Assembly: GCA_049194865.1 (NCBI GenBank)
Contig: JBLZWL010000009.1
Location: 62,001-126,000 of the forward strand
Length of the DNA stretch: 64,000 bases
DNA from: Myxococcus terminator_A
GTDB taxonomy: Bacteria; Myxococcota; Myxococcia; Myxococcales; Myxococcaceae
Direction of reading: 5' to 3'
Positions within the stretch are counted from its first letter, which is position 1. Every line of letters begins with the position of its first letter. Position numbers and translations under genes: made by a program. Positions 54,301 to 62,463 of this stretch are shown here, one piece after another. The notes below the pieces were generated by a model. The model saw nothing but the letters and a program-made list of their open reading frames with translations, was not told where the DNA came from and did not search any database.

Positions 54301-56794
54301 CAACGTCCGTGATGGCGAGCAGATCGTCCAGACGGATGTGAAGGATCGCTCGGGACAGACGCGGCGGGTGTCGTTCCTTTCCGGGTACATCACCCAGGAC
54401 ATCTATCCCCTGGGAACGGCGGAAGAGCGCGAGACGAACTTCGAATTGGACTCGTCCACGGGCCGGCTGGATGCGCTGGTTGACGCCATGGGCCGGCGCA
54501 CGGAGTACGAATACGACGGCTGGGGAAACATCACCCAGATGACGGGGCTGGCGGGAACGCCCCAGGCCGTGTCGACCCAGTACACGTACACGTCGACCCA
54601 GCAGGTCGCCACGGTCGAGGACGAGCTCGGGCATGTCACGGAGTACCAGTACGACGCCCTGGACAACCTGACGGGCATCGAGGACGCGACGGGCCGGACC
54701 CAGGAGTTCACATATGACTCGCAGGGGAGGCTGCTGACGATGCGCGCTGGCACGGAGGCGCCGGTCACCTTCACGTACGAGGGGGCGGACATCATCGCGG
54801 TGACGAGCGGCACCGGTCTGACGGACGAGTTTTCCCAAGACGCCCTGGGTCGGGTGGTCACCCGGCGCAGTCCGGGAGGACATGTTGACCGCTATGAGTA
54901 CGACGCCCGGGATCGCCTGACCCGCTACACCAATGCCATTGGAGCTGTCGTCGAGTTCGCCTACGACAACTCAGGGCGGATCGTCGCGAGCAAGGACGCT
55001 CGGGGTCAGCTGACAAACTATGTCTACAACAACCTGGGACTCATTTCCGAGCGGATGGACCCGCTGGGACGGACGGCGACGTATTCGTACGATTCGGCGG
55101 GGCGTTTGAAGTCCTTGAAGGACCGCAAGGGGCAGGTGAGCGGCTGGAGCTATGACTCCTCTGGCGCGATGGTCCAGGCCGGTTTCGGTGCGACGGCGAC
55201 AGCGCCGACGGCGTATTCCAACACCATTTCCTTCGGGTATGACCTGGGGGGCCGGCTCATCAGCATGGAAGACAGCCTGGGGCCGGAGATCTCCCAGTCC
55301 TATGACGGCCTGGATCGTCTCCTGCAGGAAGTGTCCCCGAACGGCACGGTCGACTACAGCTACGACGTCGCTGGGAGGTTGACGAGCATGACGGCCACGG
55401 GGCAGTCACCCGTCACCTACACCTACGACGACTCGGGGCGAATGACCTCCCTCGTCCAGGACAGCCGCACGGTCTCCTTTACGCATGATGCGGTGGGCCG
55501 CCGGCAGTCCGTAGTCCTCCCCAACGGGGTATCGCAGCACTACGTCCGTGACCTGGCGGGACAGCTGACTGCCATCACCTACAAGCAGGGGATGGTCATG
55601 GTGGGGGACCTGAGCTACATCTACGACGACGACGGGAACCGCGTCTCTGTGGGCGGGACCCAGGCGCGGACGGGCTTGCCGAACGCCGTTTCTGGCGCCG
55701 TCTACGACGTGGCGAGCCAGTTGACGACCTGGAATGGCCAAACGCTGTCCTACGACGCCAATGGCAACCTGGCTTCAGATGGCACGCGAACCTATACGTG
55801 GGATGTCCGCAATCAATTAGCTCAGATCAGCACAGGCACGGGGCCGCTCGCCACGTTCCTTTATGAGCCGACCGGAAGGCGTTCCCGCAAGACGGTGTCC
55901 GGGACCGCGGAGGACTACCTCTACAGTGGAGGGAACTTTATCCAGGTTCAATCACTGGCTGGGATGACCGACCTCCTGACGGGGTTCGGGCTGGATGAGG
56001 TGTTCAGCCAGACTTCATCCCTGGGGTCGCAGGACTTCCTGACGGATGCGATGCAGTCGACGGTCGCACTGGTGGATGGCAGTGGTGCCTTGAGCGCGAC
56101 GTATACCTACGAGCCTTATGGCAAGACGGCTTCCATGGGGACGACGGCCGGAAACAGGCAGACCTTCACGGGACGTGAGGACGACAACACGGGGCTGCTC
56201 TACTTCCGGGCCCGTTACTACGATCCGTCCACGGGGCGGTTCCTGCAAGAGGAGCCGCTCGCGCATATCCCCGGGGCGCTTCAGGCATATGCGTTGAATG
56301 GGCAGGGATTGCCAGCCTACGCATATGGTTCGAACAACCCACTCACGTACAACGACCCAAGCGGTCTCGCACCAGGTGACGTCTTTTCAAGCCCAGCGGC
56401 CGCAGTCAAGGACACCTATGACTGGATGAAGAGGAGGCATTATAACTTCGGTTACGAATGGTCGGGGCTGGTCTATCTGACAGAGGGCAACCAGTGTTCG
56501 AATGGCGGATATGCCACCACGTGGCCACGGAGGTTGGACAACAAGGAAACCGCGCAAAGGTATTCAGATTCTTGGGAGTCGGGCATCTTCCGCCTTCCGA
56601 CCGGTGGCGTTGTCGTCGCCTCCTATCACTCCCATCCAAACGTCGCATACAAGACAAGTGAATGGAGTTCTGATCCAAAGGACGGAAATGTGCCATCCCA
56701 AGGGGACATGACAATCAGCGGTAACATTCCGGGCGTCTTGATCACGCCGGACGGTCGCGTCGTGACCTACGATACTCGCCCTCCTCAACCCTGA
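51320..56794 (+). CDS. Kelch/RHS-repeat lipoprotein with DUF4329 (JAMM-like) C-terminal tip
   Basis: 1824 residues. Lipobox VLSGC near residue 35; four Kelch-like motifs (LSDGRWLLLGGE, VPGGRVLVVGG, LTDGRVLFAGGE, LPDGRVLLAGGD); a Big_5-like domain near 280-360; a carboxypeptidase-regulatory-like fold (VLRLNGKPLAGVRIVVRG); a Gly/Cys linker; a DUF6531 domain; some twenty RHS/YD repeats; and the core RARYYDPSTGRFLQEEP to NPLTYNDPSGL. The last 130 residues differ in base composition and hold SYHSHPN with downstream PSQGDM, the H-x-H...S-x-x-D pattern of JAMM/DUF4329 domains. It is likely a polymorphic toxin or surface effector. No immunity gene is evident downstream. Confidence 0.88.
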   Translation: MTSKTLLSFHGKNMPHARRILATACLVLLGVLSGCTEEIPFAQVPDEVVQQLTAERPHARGGRSATRLSDGRWLLLGGETASSAASLQLEPGRVEPLSRSLVWARSGQTATMVPGGRVLVVGGRDATGRLVEAAEWFSADEAGFVSAAEVHPSPRARHSATVLTDGRVLFAGGETADARTSDTAEVLDTRTLQVKRLSSRMQVARAGHTAVLLPDGRVLLAGGDAPRAVPTAEIFDPVRDEFVRVDVSERERLPAPDAALAMTGSLPKDKDPAVPGQVLLAVRLSHPVVQDDKASISLVGPVGEVAGEHTFAEDGRLLFFRPAQALLPATAYTLYVQGLRDAKHRELPLTTVAFTTATVAAGEGRPDTRLPRPQLGRPRATAQPVASLRPLEKRGADGRYDWRAPERPLFDDGETWLPGQENLTGHWRSREPQVTPVELLQAAPGVTALSGRVLRLNGKPLAGVRIVVRGVATMTDAQGRFLVEGLKPGGQTLEVNGQTANRGAVRYGLFFMHVEIKEGITNPLGHTVWMTRLDPQGTVSIPSPTTEEVAVTTPAIPGLELRLPPGTVVRDRAGNLLTEINITPLPINQAPFPLPNLEMPLYFTLQPGDARFEGLSPGFSGAKLYYANYRGELPGAKANFWSYDANASGWFAYGLGSVSADGRQVIPEDGVALYGFVGAGYSNPDAPPPQVGGGCNSKCCGNGGGSGGNCSGGSAGSPGSSTGGDPVQLASGQFITHEVDLVVADLMPLRVERTYRSLDLTRRQFGVGMVSNYEYFLWRSTLDFTEYELVSPDGTRIRYERISPGMDDTTAVFQTTYPGPLAGSRILHNKEYLGWDLIFRDGSRWTFNHAHRLARLADRFGNAVTVTRESGNSGPIVRLDGPSGRWVEFTIGTSLHNDGLATQAKDHTGRTVTYTYDTQGRLTQVTDAAGKSRQFTYNSSNYIETVVDEENRLVVENEYGAMGRVSKQTLADGSTYEFTYQLGLVEQCLPQGGCNVRDGEQIVQTDVKDRSGQTRRVSFLSGYITQDIYPLGTAEERETNFELDSSTGRLDALVDAMGRRTEYEYDGWGNITQMTGLAGTPQAVSTQYTYTSTQQVATVEDELGHVTEYQYDALDNLTGIEDATGRTQEFTYDSQGRLLTMRAGTEAPVTFTYEGADIIAVTSGTGLTDEFSQDALGRVVTRRSPGGHVDRYEYDARDRLTRYTNAIGAVVEFAYDNSGRIVASKDARGQLTNYVYNNLGLISERMDPLGRTATYSYDSAGRLKSLKDRKGQVSGWSYDSSGAMVQAGFGATATAPTAYSNTISFGYDLGGRLISMEDSLGPEISQSYDGLDRLLQEVSPNGTVDYSYDVAGRLTSMTATGQSPVTYTYDDSGRMTSLVQDSRTVSFTHDAVGRRQSVVLPNGVSQHYVRDLAGQLTAITYKQGMVMVGDLSYIYDDDGNRVSVGGTQARTGLPNAVSGAVYDVASQLTTWNGQTLSYDANGNLASDGTRTYTWDVRNQLAQISTGTGPLATFLYEPTGRRSRKTVSGTAEDYLYSGGNFIQVQSLAGMTDLLTGFGLDEVFSQTSSLGSQDFLTDAMQSTVALVDGSGALSATYTYEPYGKTASMGTTAGNRQTFTGREDDNTGLLYFRARYYDPSTGRFLQEEPLAHIPGALQAYALNGQGLPAYAYGSNNPLTYNDPSGLAPGDVFSSPAAAVKDTYDWMKRRHYNFGYEWSGLVYLTEGNQCSNGGYATTWPRRLDNKETAQRYSDSWESGIFRLPTGGVVVASYHSHPNVAYKTSEWSSDPKDGNVPSQGDMTISGNIPGVLITPDGRVVTYDTRPPQP

Positions 56795-56824
56795 GTCCGC
56801 CTGCTCGTCGTCGGAGGTGAGAAC

Positions 56825-56964
56825 ATGAAGCTCGAATGGCCTTTGCTGGTGCTGCGGATCCTCCTTTCCTCCTGGGTAGCGCCGACTGCGAGGAGGAGCT
56901 GGAATGCATGTTCTGGCCGCTGACGACACCGGGGTCTTTTTGCACGCCTCCGGGCGTCGCCTAA
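56825..56964 (+). pseudogene. 5' part of a cysteine-rich secreted protein gene
   Basis: An ATG at 56825 opens a signal-peptide-like frame (MKLEWPLLVLRILLSSWV) that stops at 56921; a second frame gives ADCEEELECMFWPLTTPGSF and CTPPGVA up to the IS701 target site. A one-base slip between them would join signal peptide and Cys-rich part. The 3' part of the same protein lies beyond the two IS elements at 59609-59870. Confidence 0.55.
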
Positions 56965-58384
56965 TACGACTTGGTCACTTCAAGAATGCGTGAGGGAGGG
57001 CGGACTGTTCCCCAGGCATGACGCCGACGCAGATGAAACGACTGGAGGGGGAGCTGGCGAGCTTCCTGGAGTCGATGTTCTCGGGCTTGGGACGTGTGGA
57101 GCGGCGCCGGGCCATGGACTGGTACGTCAAAGGACTGCTGCTTGAAGGCGAGCGCAAGAGCATCGACCCGATGGCGGGGCGACTGGTGGAGCAAGCATCC
57201 GAGAAGGAGGCCATGCGCCAGCGCCTCCAGCAGTGCCTCAGTGGCAGCAACTGGGCGGACGATGAGGTCATGCGCCGGCTGGCCTTGAAACTGGAGGAGG
57301 ACCTGCCAGGCATCGAAGCTCTGGTCTTGGATGACACGGGCTTCCCCAAGAAGGGCAAGCACTCCGTGGGCGTGGCCCGTCAGTACTCGGGCACGCTGGG
57401 CCGCACCGACAACTGCCAGGTGGCCGTCAGCCTGCATCTGGCTGGTGAGAAGGGCAGCGGCTGCATTGGGATGCGGCTGTATCTGCCGGCGGAATGGACG
57501 TCCGACACGGAGCGCCTGAGCAAGGTGGGCGTGCCGGAGGACGTGGTGTTCAAGACGAAGCGGGACATCGCTCTGGAGCTGATTGGCCGTGCGTTGGATT
57601 GGGGAGTGAAGCGGCGGCTGTTCCTTGCGGACTGCGGGTATGGGAATGACATCGAGTTCCGAGAGGAACTCACTCGCCGAGGGTTGCCGTACATCGTCGG
57701 CATTCGGGGAGACTCCGTGGTCTGGCCTCCCGGATTCGAGCCTCCGCCCATTCCCTCGAAGCCCCCGGGCATGAGTGGGCCAGCTCGCACGCGCTACCGT
57801 TATGGCGAAGCGAGGCCCGTTGCCGCTCAGAAACTTGCCGCCGACCTACCACCCACCGCATGGAAGTCGCTCACCTGGGGTGAAGGTCCCAAGGGCCGCA
57901 AGCGCTCTCGTTTCGCGGCACTGCGCATTCGCATTGGCCATGGACACTCGATAGGGCTGGCCCCGGGCGACGAACAGTGGCTGCTCTGCGAATGGCCCAG
58001 GAACGAGGAGGGGCCCACCAAGTTCCATCTTTCCACGTTGCCGGCGGACACGTCCCTCAAGCAGTTGGTGTGCCTGACGAAGCTGCGCTGGCGCGTCGAG
58101 CGGGACTATCAGGAGCTGAAGGCCGAAGTCGGCCTCGACCACTTCGAAGGGCGCACGTGGCGCGGCTTCCACCACCACGCCACCCTCTGCGCCGTGGCCC
58201 ACGGCTTCCTCGCGCTCCGTCGGGCGCTTTTCCCCCCAGAGCCGAGTGCACTGGACCCTGCCGATGGTGCGGCGCGCGATTCAACCCATCCTGCTCCAGC
58301 AGATTGGCACCTGCCCGCTTTGCAACAGGGCCATCAACGCCAGAGCGCCGCCTGAGCTGCCCTCGCGGATGTGACCAAGTCGTA
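56965..58384 (+). mobile_element. IS701-family insertion sequence, 1420 bp
   Basis: Both ends read TACGACTTGGTCAC inward (14 bases, perfect), and the element is flanked by a 4-bp duplication CTAA (56961-56964 and 58385-58388), the target type known for IS701. It contains one transposase gene. The right-hand CTAA overlaps the left border of an IS630 element, so IS701 landed at the edge of IS630. Confidence 0.95.
57018..58355 (+). CDS. IS701-family transposase, probably frameshifted near the C-terminus
   Basis: 445 residues in the called frame. DDE residues are in EALVLDDTGFPKKG, FLADCGYGND and ELKAEVGLDHFEGRTWRGF. After FLALRRALFPP the frame turns into low-quality sequence; with one base fewer in the C6 run at 58232-58237 it reads RVHWTLPMVRRAIQPILLQQ and IGTCPLCNRA, the usual zinc-type IS701 ending, and stops at 58374 inside the terminal repeat (451 residues). 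The catalytic core is whole; activity of the called version is doubtful. Confidence 0.88.
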   Translation: MTPTQMKRLEGELASFLESMFSGLGRVERRRAMDWYVKGLLLEGERKSIDPMAGRLVEQASEKEAMRQRLQQCLSGSNWADDEVMRRLALKLEEDLPGIEALVLDDTGFPKKGKHSVGVARQYSGTLGRTDNCQVAVSLHLAGEKGSGCIGMRLYLPAEWTSDTERLSKVGVPEDVVFKTKRDIALELIGRALDWGVKRRLFLADCGYGNDIEFREELTRRGLPYIVGIRGDSVVWPPGFEPPPIPSKPPGMSGPARTRYRYGEARPVAAQKLAADLPPTAWKSLTWGEGPKGRKRSRFAALRIRIGHGHSIGLAPGDEQWLLCEWPRNEEGPTKFHLSTLPADTSLKQLVCLTKLRWRVERDYQELKAEVGLDHFEGRTWRGFHHHATLCAVAHGFLALRRALFPPEPSALDPADGAARDSTHPAPADWHLPALQQGHQRQSAA

Positions 58385-58387
58385 CTA

Positions 58388-59606
58388 AACCAACGATCTC
58401 GATTCTCGCACGACGTCAGGAGGCACGCCTGAGGTCGGCTCGGCGCAGGGATGGACAGGCAGAGCGCTGTGCATTCCGCGCGTTGAAGTAGGCATGTACC
58501 CGCGCCATGAGCTGGTCCATGGTGCGGCAGCGGTGATTTCGCGTGACGTTGGCGTGCAGGTCCAACCACACGCGCTCGATGCGGTTGCCCTGGGGACAGT
58601 ATGGCGGCAGGAAGTGGAGCATGGTGCGCCCTCCAAGTTGGGCAAGGGCCTTGCGAGTCTTCTGGCTGGTGTGGACCGCGGCGTTGTCCAGCACGAGGTG
58701 GATGCGGCGAGCGCGCCGGTATTCACCCGCGAGGCGCCAGAGCAACTGGATGAAGAGGGTGCTGGCCTTGGATTTGCCCTCCACCCACGTCAGCTTCCCA
58801 GTCCGGACATTCAACGCTCCGGCCAGGAAGCGCTTCTGGTTGTTGCCCGGTGTCACCACCACCCGGCGCTGCCCCGGAAGACACCAGTCGTGTCCCACCT
58901 TGGGGTTGAGATGGATGTCCACCTCATCCACGTGGAGCACGGGCTCTTCGGGGGGCTTGTGCGCATGCAGGCACTTCAACTCGTAGAGCCGGCGCCAACG
59001 CTTCCAGGCGGGCCAGGGACACTCGACGATGGGCTTGGCGGCCTTGCGTCGCGCGCCGAGCGAGGTGCGCGCGCGTCCCATGGTCGCCACGGACACCTGG
59101 GGCAGCCCCCGGCGCTCAAGCTCCAGGCACGGCAGCTCCCGTGTCCAGGTGGGCCGGCACCAGCCCCAGTCCTCGGGCGTTCCCACCAGCACCCGCGCCA
59201 GCCTCTCTCGGAATCGCTCGTCGACCTTGCGCTGGCCGTTGCCCTCCCGCCTGTCTCGCAGCGCTCCGCGTCCGTCCTCCCGGTAGCGGCGCACCGCGCT
59301 GACGACGGTGGAGGTGGCACAGCCCAAGTCCCGGGCTGCTGCGTTGCACGAGGCACCCCTCCCCACGGCAGCCACGGCCATGCACCGTCGCATGGTGAGC
59401 GGGCAGCCGCTCCTCTCGCCCCATCGCAGCAGCGCCTGGCGCTGCTTCCTCTTCAGCCACTGCCTACCTTTGCCCTTGGGCAGGGCCTTCTCGCTCTCAG
59501 GTTTTCTGCGCACACAGAGCCGAACGAGAGGTGCCCCTGCTCCCTCTTCCCGCTCACTTCACGCCTGCCCGCCCTCCGGCCTGATCGAGAATCACGAACT
59601 TCGGTT
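58388..59606 (-). mobile_element. IS630-family insertion sequence, 1219 bp
   Basis: Ends match imperfectly in inverted orientation (left AACCAACGATCTCGATTCTCG, right, reversed, AACCGAAGTTCGTGATTCTCG in 21 positions with five mismatches) and are flanked by the dinucleotide TA (58386-58387 and 59607-59608), the IS630 target. It interrupts the cysteine-rich protein gene and was itself hit at its edge by IS701. Confidence 0.82.
58416..59513 (-). CDS. IS630-family transposase
   Basis: 365 residues in one frame. N-terminal helix-turn-helix (CNAAARDLGCATSTVVSAVR), then the DDE core: HVDEVDIHLNPKVG, HLVLDNAAVHTSQKTR and the Glu in NRIERVWLDLHANVTRNH. The last 30 residues are basic. It appears complete. 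Confidence 0.92.
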   Translation of the reverse strand: MRRKPESEKALPKGKGRQWLKRKQRQALLRWGERSGCPLTMRRCMAVAAVGRGASCNAAARDLGCATSTVVSAVRRYREDGRGALRDRREGNGQRKVDERFRERLARVLVGTPEDWGWCRPTWTRELPCLELERRGLPQVSVATMGRARTSLGARRKAAKPIVECPWPAWKRWRRLYELKCLHAHKPPEEPVLHVDEVDIHLNPKVGHDWCLPGQRRVVVTPGNNQKRFLAGALNVRTGKLTWVEGKSKASTLFIQLLWRLAGEYRRARRIHLVLDNAAVHTSQKTRKALAQLGGRTMLHFLPPYCPQGNRIERVWLDLHANVTRNHRCRTMDQLMARVHAYFNARNAQRSACPSLRRADLRRAS

Positions 59607-59608
59607 TA

Positions 59609-59870
59609 GTGCTCCACGGGCACGGTCAGCTGCCCGGCGGGGACGACGAGCTGCTCCTCGACGGATAATCAAGGCGTGACCTGCAATGGGGTGTTCACCG
59701 CATGCCCGCCACCTACGCCAACGGGATGCCCGGGCGTGGACCTGTGCGAGAGCCTCCGGGGCGGCAATTGCCGAGAGGCGGGGGATACCGCGGACTGCTG
59801 CTTCGCTTCGGACCAGGAGGGGCAGTGTTTCTGCACCTTCGGGAAGAAGTGGATGTGCTCCGGCACGTGA
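59609..59870 (+). pseudogene. 3' part of the cysteine-rich secreted protein gene
   Basis: From the IS630 border the frame is open and Cys-rich: CSTGTVSCPAGTTSCSSTD, GVTCNGVFTACPPP, GCPGVDLCESLRGGNCREAG and DCCFASDQEGQCFCTFGKKW, ending MCSGT. A GTG at 59676 could start a 64-residue piece, but the frame and the cysteine spacing begin before it. It continues the sense and style of 56825-56964. Confidence 0.65.
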
Positions 59871-59913
59871 TTCGGAGTGGCGGCCCTCATGAGTCGTTGG
59901 CAGACATCGAGCA

Positions 59914-59943
59914 GGTGACGGAGCTACCGGAGGCTCCGTCACC
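59914..59943. terminator. Bidirectional terminator hairpin between convergent genes
   Basis: Perfect 11-bp stem GGTGACGGAGC/GCTCCGTCACC with an eight-base loop, placed 44 bases after the cysteine-rich frame and 28 bases after the stop of the minus-strand gene that converges on it. There is no T tract on either side, which is common in GC-rich genomes. Confidence 0.6.
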
Positions 59944-59970
59944 CTTGTTGCTGGGCCCTCCGCGCCGTCA

Positions 59971-60321
59971 TCAAGGGGCCGGAGGTTTCAGGCTGAGCAC
60001 TGGGAATTGCTGTCCATCCACGGGGACCTGGGTCACCTCTCCGCAAGCGTCGCACGTGGCTTCGAAGTGGGTGGACGACGGGTTGGAGCGGTTCTCCTTC
60101 CCGGGGGAGGGGAGCGTCCTGTGCATGACCGTCAGCACGTTGCTGTTGTACTTGCCGCCGCACGTGGGGCAGCGGATCACCTTGATGAACTCATGCACGC
60201 CCTTCGGGAGGCTCCGCGGACGGAAGAAGTGCCGCTTCACTCCGAGGACCATCAGGTAGAGCCAGACACACAGGAACATGCCGACGGCCAACCACGCCAG
60301 CGGGGATGGGGATTCTTCCAT
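59971..60321 (-). CDS. Membrane protein with zinc ribbon, unknown function
   Basis: 116 residues. One membrane segment close to the N-terminus (LAWLAVGMFLCVWLYLMVLG), then a two-part zinc ribbon with CPTCGGKY and, 37 residues on, CDACGEVTQV. The ATG at 60321 is chosen; a GTG at 60342 in frame would add seven residues, and neither has a clear Shine-Dalgarno. The family is not recognised. Confidence 0.65.
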   Translation of the reverse strand: MEESPSPLAWLAVGMFLCVWLYLMVLGVKRHFFRPRSLPKGVHEFIKVIRCPTCGGKYNSNVLTVMHRTLPSPGKENRSNPSSTHFEATCDACGEVTQVPVDGQQFPVLSLKPPAP

Positions 60322-60356
60322 GGGTGCGCTTGAGGCTACCACTGTCGCGGCGGACA

Positions 60357-60386
60357 GGCCCGCCCGGTAGCTTCCCCGGGCGGGCC
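60357..60386 (-). terminator. Terminator hairpin after the CARDB lipoprotein gene
   Basis: Perfect 11-bp stem GGCCCGCCCGG/CCGGGCGGGCC with an eight-base loop, starting 16 bases after the stop of the minus-strand gene at 60402. No T tract. Confidence 0.65.
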
Positions 60387-60401
60387 CTCACGACGCGCGG
60401 A

Positions 60402-61562
60402 CTACGGCAGCGGCAGCAGCGAGCAGAGCAGGCCGCGCCCCGTCGTCCCCGACGGGCAGCCCGCGCCCTGGCAGTACGTCACGCCCGAGTCGACCGCCGG
60501 ATTGCCCAAGAGCGCCGGGACACGGACCTGGCAGGCGCCCGTGGCCTGGTTGCCCGTCGCGTCCTTCACCCCGTAGGTGAACGTGTAGACGCGCCCGTTG
60601 CCCAGCAGCGCCGCCTCCGCTCGGACCAGCGCGGACTTGCCGTCCTGCGACAGCTTGATGTCGTCACACGCCAGCAGCCGCAGCAGGGACAGCGCATCGT
60701 TCGGCTCGTCGGAGCTGACGCGCATGAGCGTGCCCGTCTGCGCCAACGAAAGCTCGCCACCGCAGTTGTCCGTCGCCGGCAACGCGCAGTCCGCCAGCGA
60801 GACCAGCACGTAGTCCGAGCCCACCGACGGCGTCAGGACGAGCCCGCGGCTGGCCCCGAGCACCGGCGCGGTGGTGTCCACGACCGTCACCGTCGCGGCG
60901 CAGCTGTTCGTGCTCGCTCCGTCCGTGACGTCCAACTGGACGGGCGTCGTCCCCAGGGAGAACGGCCCCGAGGGAAGCTGCGTCACGCTGAACGGCCCCG
61001 GGAAGCCATCCGGATCGTACGAGCCGTGATTCACGGACGCCACACCCTTGCAGGTCGCATCGGCCGCCACCGTGATGTTCTGGCAGAGCGCCACCGGACC
61101 CTGATTCGTCGCACACGGAATGGGGAAGTCGAACGAGGCGATGTTGTTGGTCTCGTCGCCCTCTTCGAAGACTCCGTCGTCGTCCGCGACCACCACCACC
61201 CGCTGGGTGCCTTCAGGCACCGTGAACGAGAGCTGGAAGGGGAAGCGCTCGCCACCCACCAGGAAGGGCACGCTGATGGTGCCCAGCCGTGTTCCGCCCG
61301 CTCCGGTGCCTCCGGCATAGACGGCCGCCGTGGAGCCTCCGATGCCCGAAGTCCACTTGTTCTGGATGACCGCCGAGAGGGTCAGCGACGTGGCCTGGCA
61401 TGACGCGACCAGGTCCTCGACGCTCAAGTCCAGCTCACCCACCGCTCCCTCATGGACGCCCAGCTCACCCACGGGCCCCAGGGTCTCCTCGGGATTCACT
61501 CCGTCACAACCTCCCAACAACAACAGCGCCGCGAGCGCGGGAACTCCCAATGCACGTGTCAT
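60402..61562 (-). CDS. CARDB/HYR-type secreted lipoprotein
   Basis: 386 residues with signal peptide MTRALGVPALAALLLLGGC. A CARDB-like Ig fold covers about residues 45-165 (LTLSAVIQNKW, VVVVADDDGVFEEGDETNN), followed by HYR-like domains (PVALCQNITVAAD, VTVVDTTAPVLGAS, YTFTYGVKDATGNQAT). Cysteines come in pairs. It is likely a surface or periplasmic binding protein; no enzyme motif is seen. CCGGAG lies eight bases before the ATG. Confidence 0.8.
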   Translation of the reverse strand: MTRALGVPALAALLLLGGCDGVNPEETLGPVGELGVHEGAVGELDLSVEDLVASCQATSLTLSAVIQNKWTSGIGGSTAAVYAGGTGAGGTRLGTISVPFLVGGERFPFQLSFTVPEGTQRVVVVADDDGVFEEGDETNNIASFDFPIPCATNQGPVALCQNITVAADATCKGVASVNHGSYDPDGFPGPFSVTQLPSGPFSLGTTPVQLDVTDGASTNSCAATVTVVDTTAPVLGASRGLVLTPSVGSDYVLVSLADCALPATDNCGGELSLAQTGTLMRVSSDEPNDALSLLRLLACDDIKLSQDGKSALVRAEAALLGNGRVYTFTYGVKDATGNQATGACQVRVPALLGNPAVDSGVTYCQGAGCPSGTTGRGLLCSLLPLP

Positions 61563-61908
61563 GTCTGGCTCCGGTCAAGGCCTCTCATTGAGGCGGATTC
61601 CAGATTAATCCATGTGCTCGCGGCTGTTCAGATGGGTCATTGACTGGGGCAAGGGTCCTCGTGGCCTCTGGGTAGGGCATGACGCGTGCGATGCGTTTTG
61701 CACGCCTGCTCGCCCTCTCTCGGATGACTCCGCCAGGAATTGGTGTCGGCGGAAGCTGCGGGCCAGGGGACTGGTAGTTCTGACAGCTACCCCCAGGGGG
61801 CGCGGCTGCCTTTAATTCAAGGAGCCATCCCGTGCTCGCGGCGCTCTTTGGCGCAGGGTGCGGGCTCAATTCCGAGCCGGCATTGAATCCAGAGGAAGGG
61901 GTCTCGCC
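61563..61908. other. Intergenic region between divergent genes
   Basis: About 346 bases upstream of both the CARDB lipoprotein gene (minus) and the flavoprotein-like gene (plus). No gene with good codon pattern is present; the long minus-strand frame over it is antisense to the next gene. A short GGTAG/CTACC pair around 61768-61790 is the only structure seen. Confidence 0.4.
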
Positions 61909-62463
61909 ATGACGCCGGAGGTCCAGAAGCTCGCCCAGCGCGCCGCCTTGCTGCTGCGCAGCACGCACTTCGTCACTCTCGCCACCGTGTCCCCGACGGG
62001 GGAGCCGTGGGCGTCCACCGTCGGCTACGTCCACACGCTCGATGGCTCGGTGCGGCTCGTCTGGTACTCGATGCGCGAGGCGCGGCACTCCCGCAACATC
62101 GAGCACCAGCCGCTCGTGACAGGCTCCATCTTCCGCACGGACCTGGGGGCCTCGGCGGCGCTGGGGCTCGACGGCCTCCAGTTCCAGGCACGGGCCCAGG
62201 CCGTGGAGGGGCCGCGCTTCGAGCAGACCCGTGAGCATTTCTACCGGCTCAACTTCCCTGATGAGCAGGTGCGCCGACAGTGGATGTTGCCCGAGTCGGA
62301 GTTCATCGGAGCCGGCCCCCGGCGCTTCTATGAAGCGACGCTGGAGGCCTGGTGGCTGCTCGACGTGGACCAGTGGCTCGTCGACAAGAGGGATATGCGA
62401 ATCGCGCTGCCCGCTCCGGCCACCTTCGTGGAGCTCGCCGCGTCGGGTGCGCTCGCCGCTTGA
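61909..62463 (+). CDS. Pyridoxamine 5'-phosphate oxidase-like FMN-binding protein
   Basis: 184 residues with the split-barrel fold pattern: FVTLATVSPTGEPWASTVGY at the N-terminus, RLVWYSMREARHSRNIEHQP and the acidic-aromatic C-terminal part (EFIGAGPRRFYEATLEAWWL). Related proteins bind FMN, haem or F420 and reduce small molecules; the substrate is unknown. The ATG at 61909 follows AGGAAGGGG, which decides it over an upstream frame start. Confidence 0.82.
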   Translation: MTPEVQKLAQRAALLLRSTHFVTLATVSPTGEPWASTVGYVHTLDGSVRLVWYSMREARHSRNIEHQPLVTGSIFRTDLGASAALGLDGLQFQARAQAVEGPRFEQTREHFYRLNFPDEQVRRQWMLPESEFIGAGPRRFYEATLEAWWLLDVDQWLVDKRDMRIALPAPATFVELAASGALAA

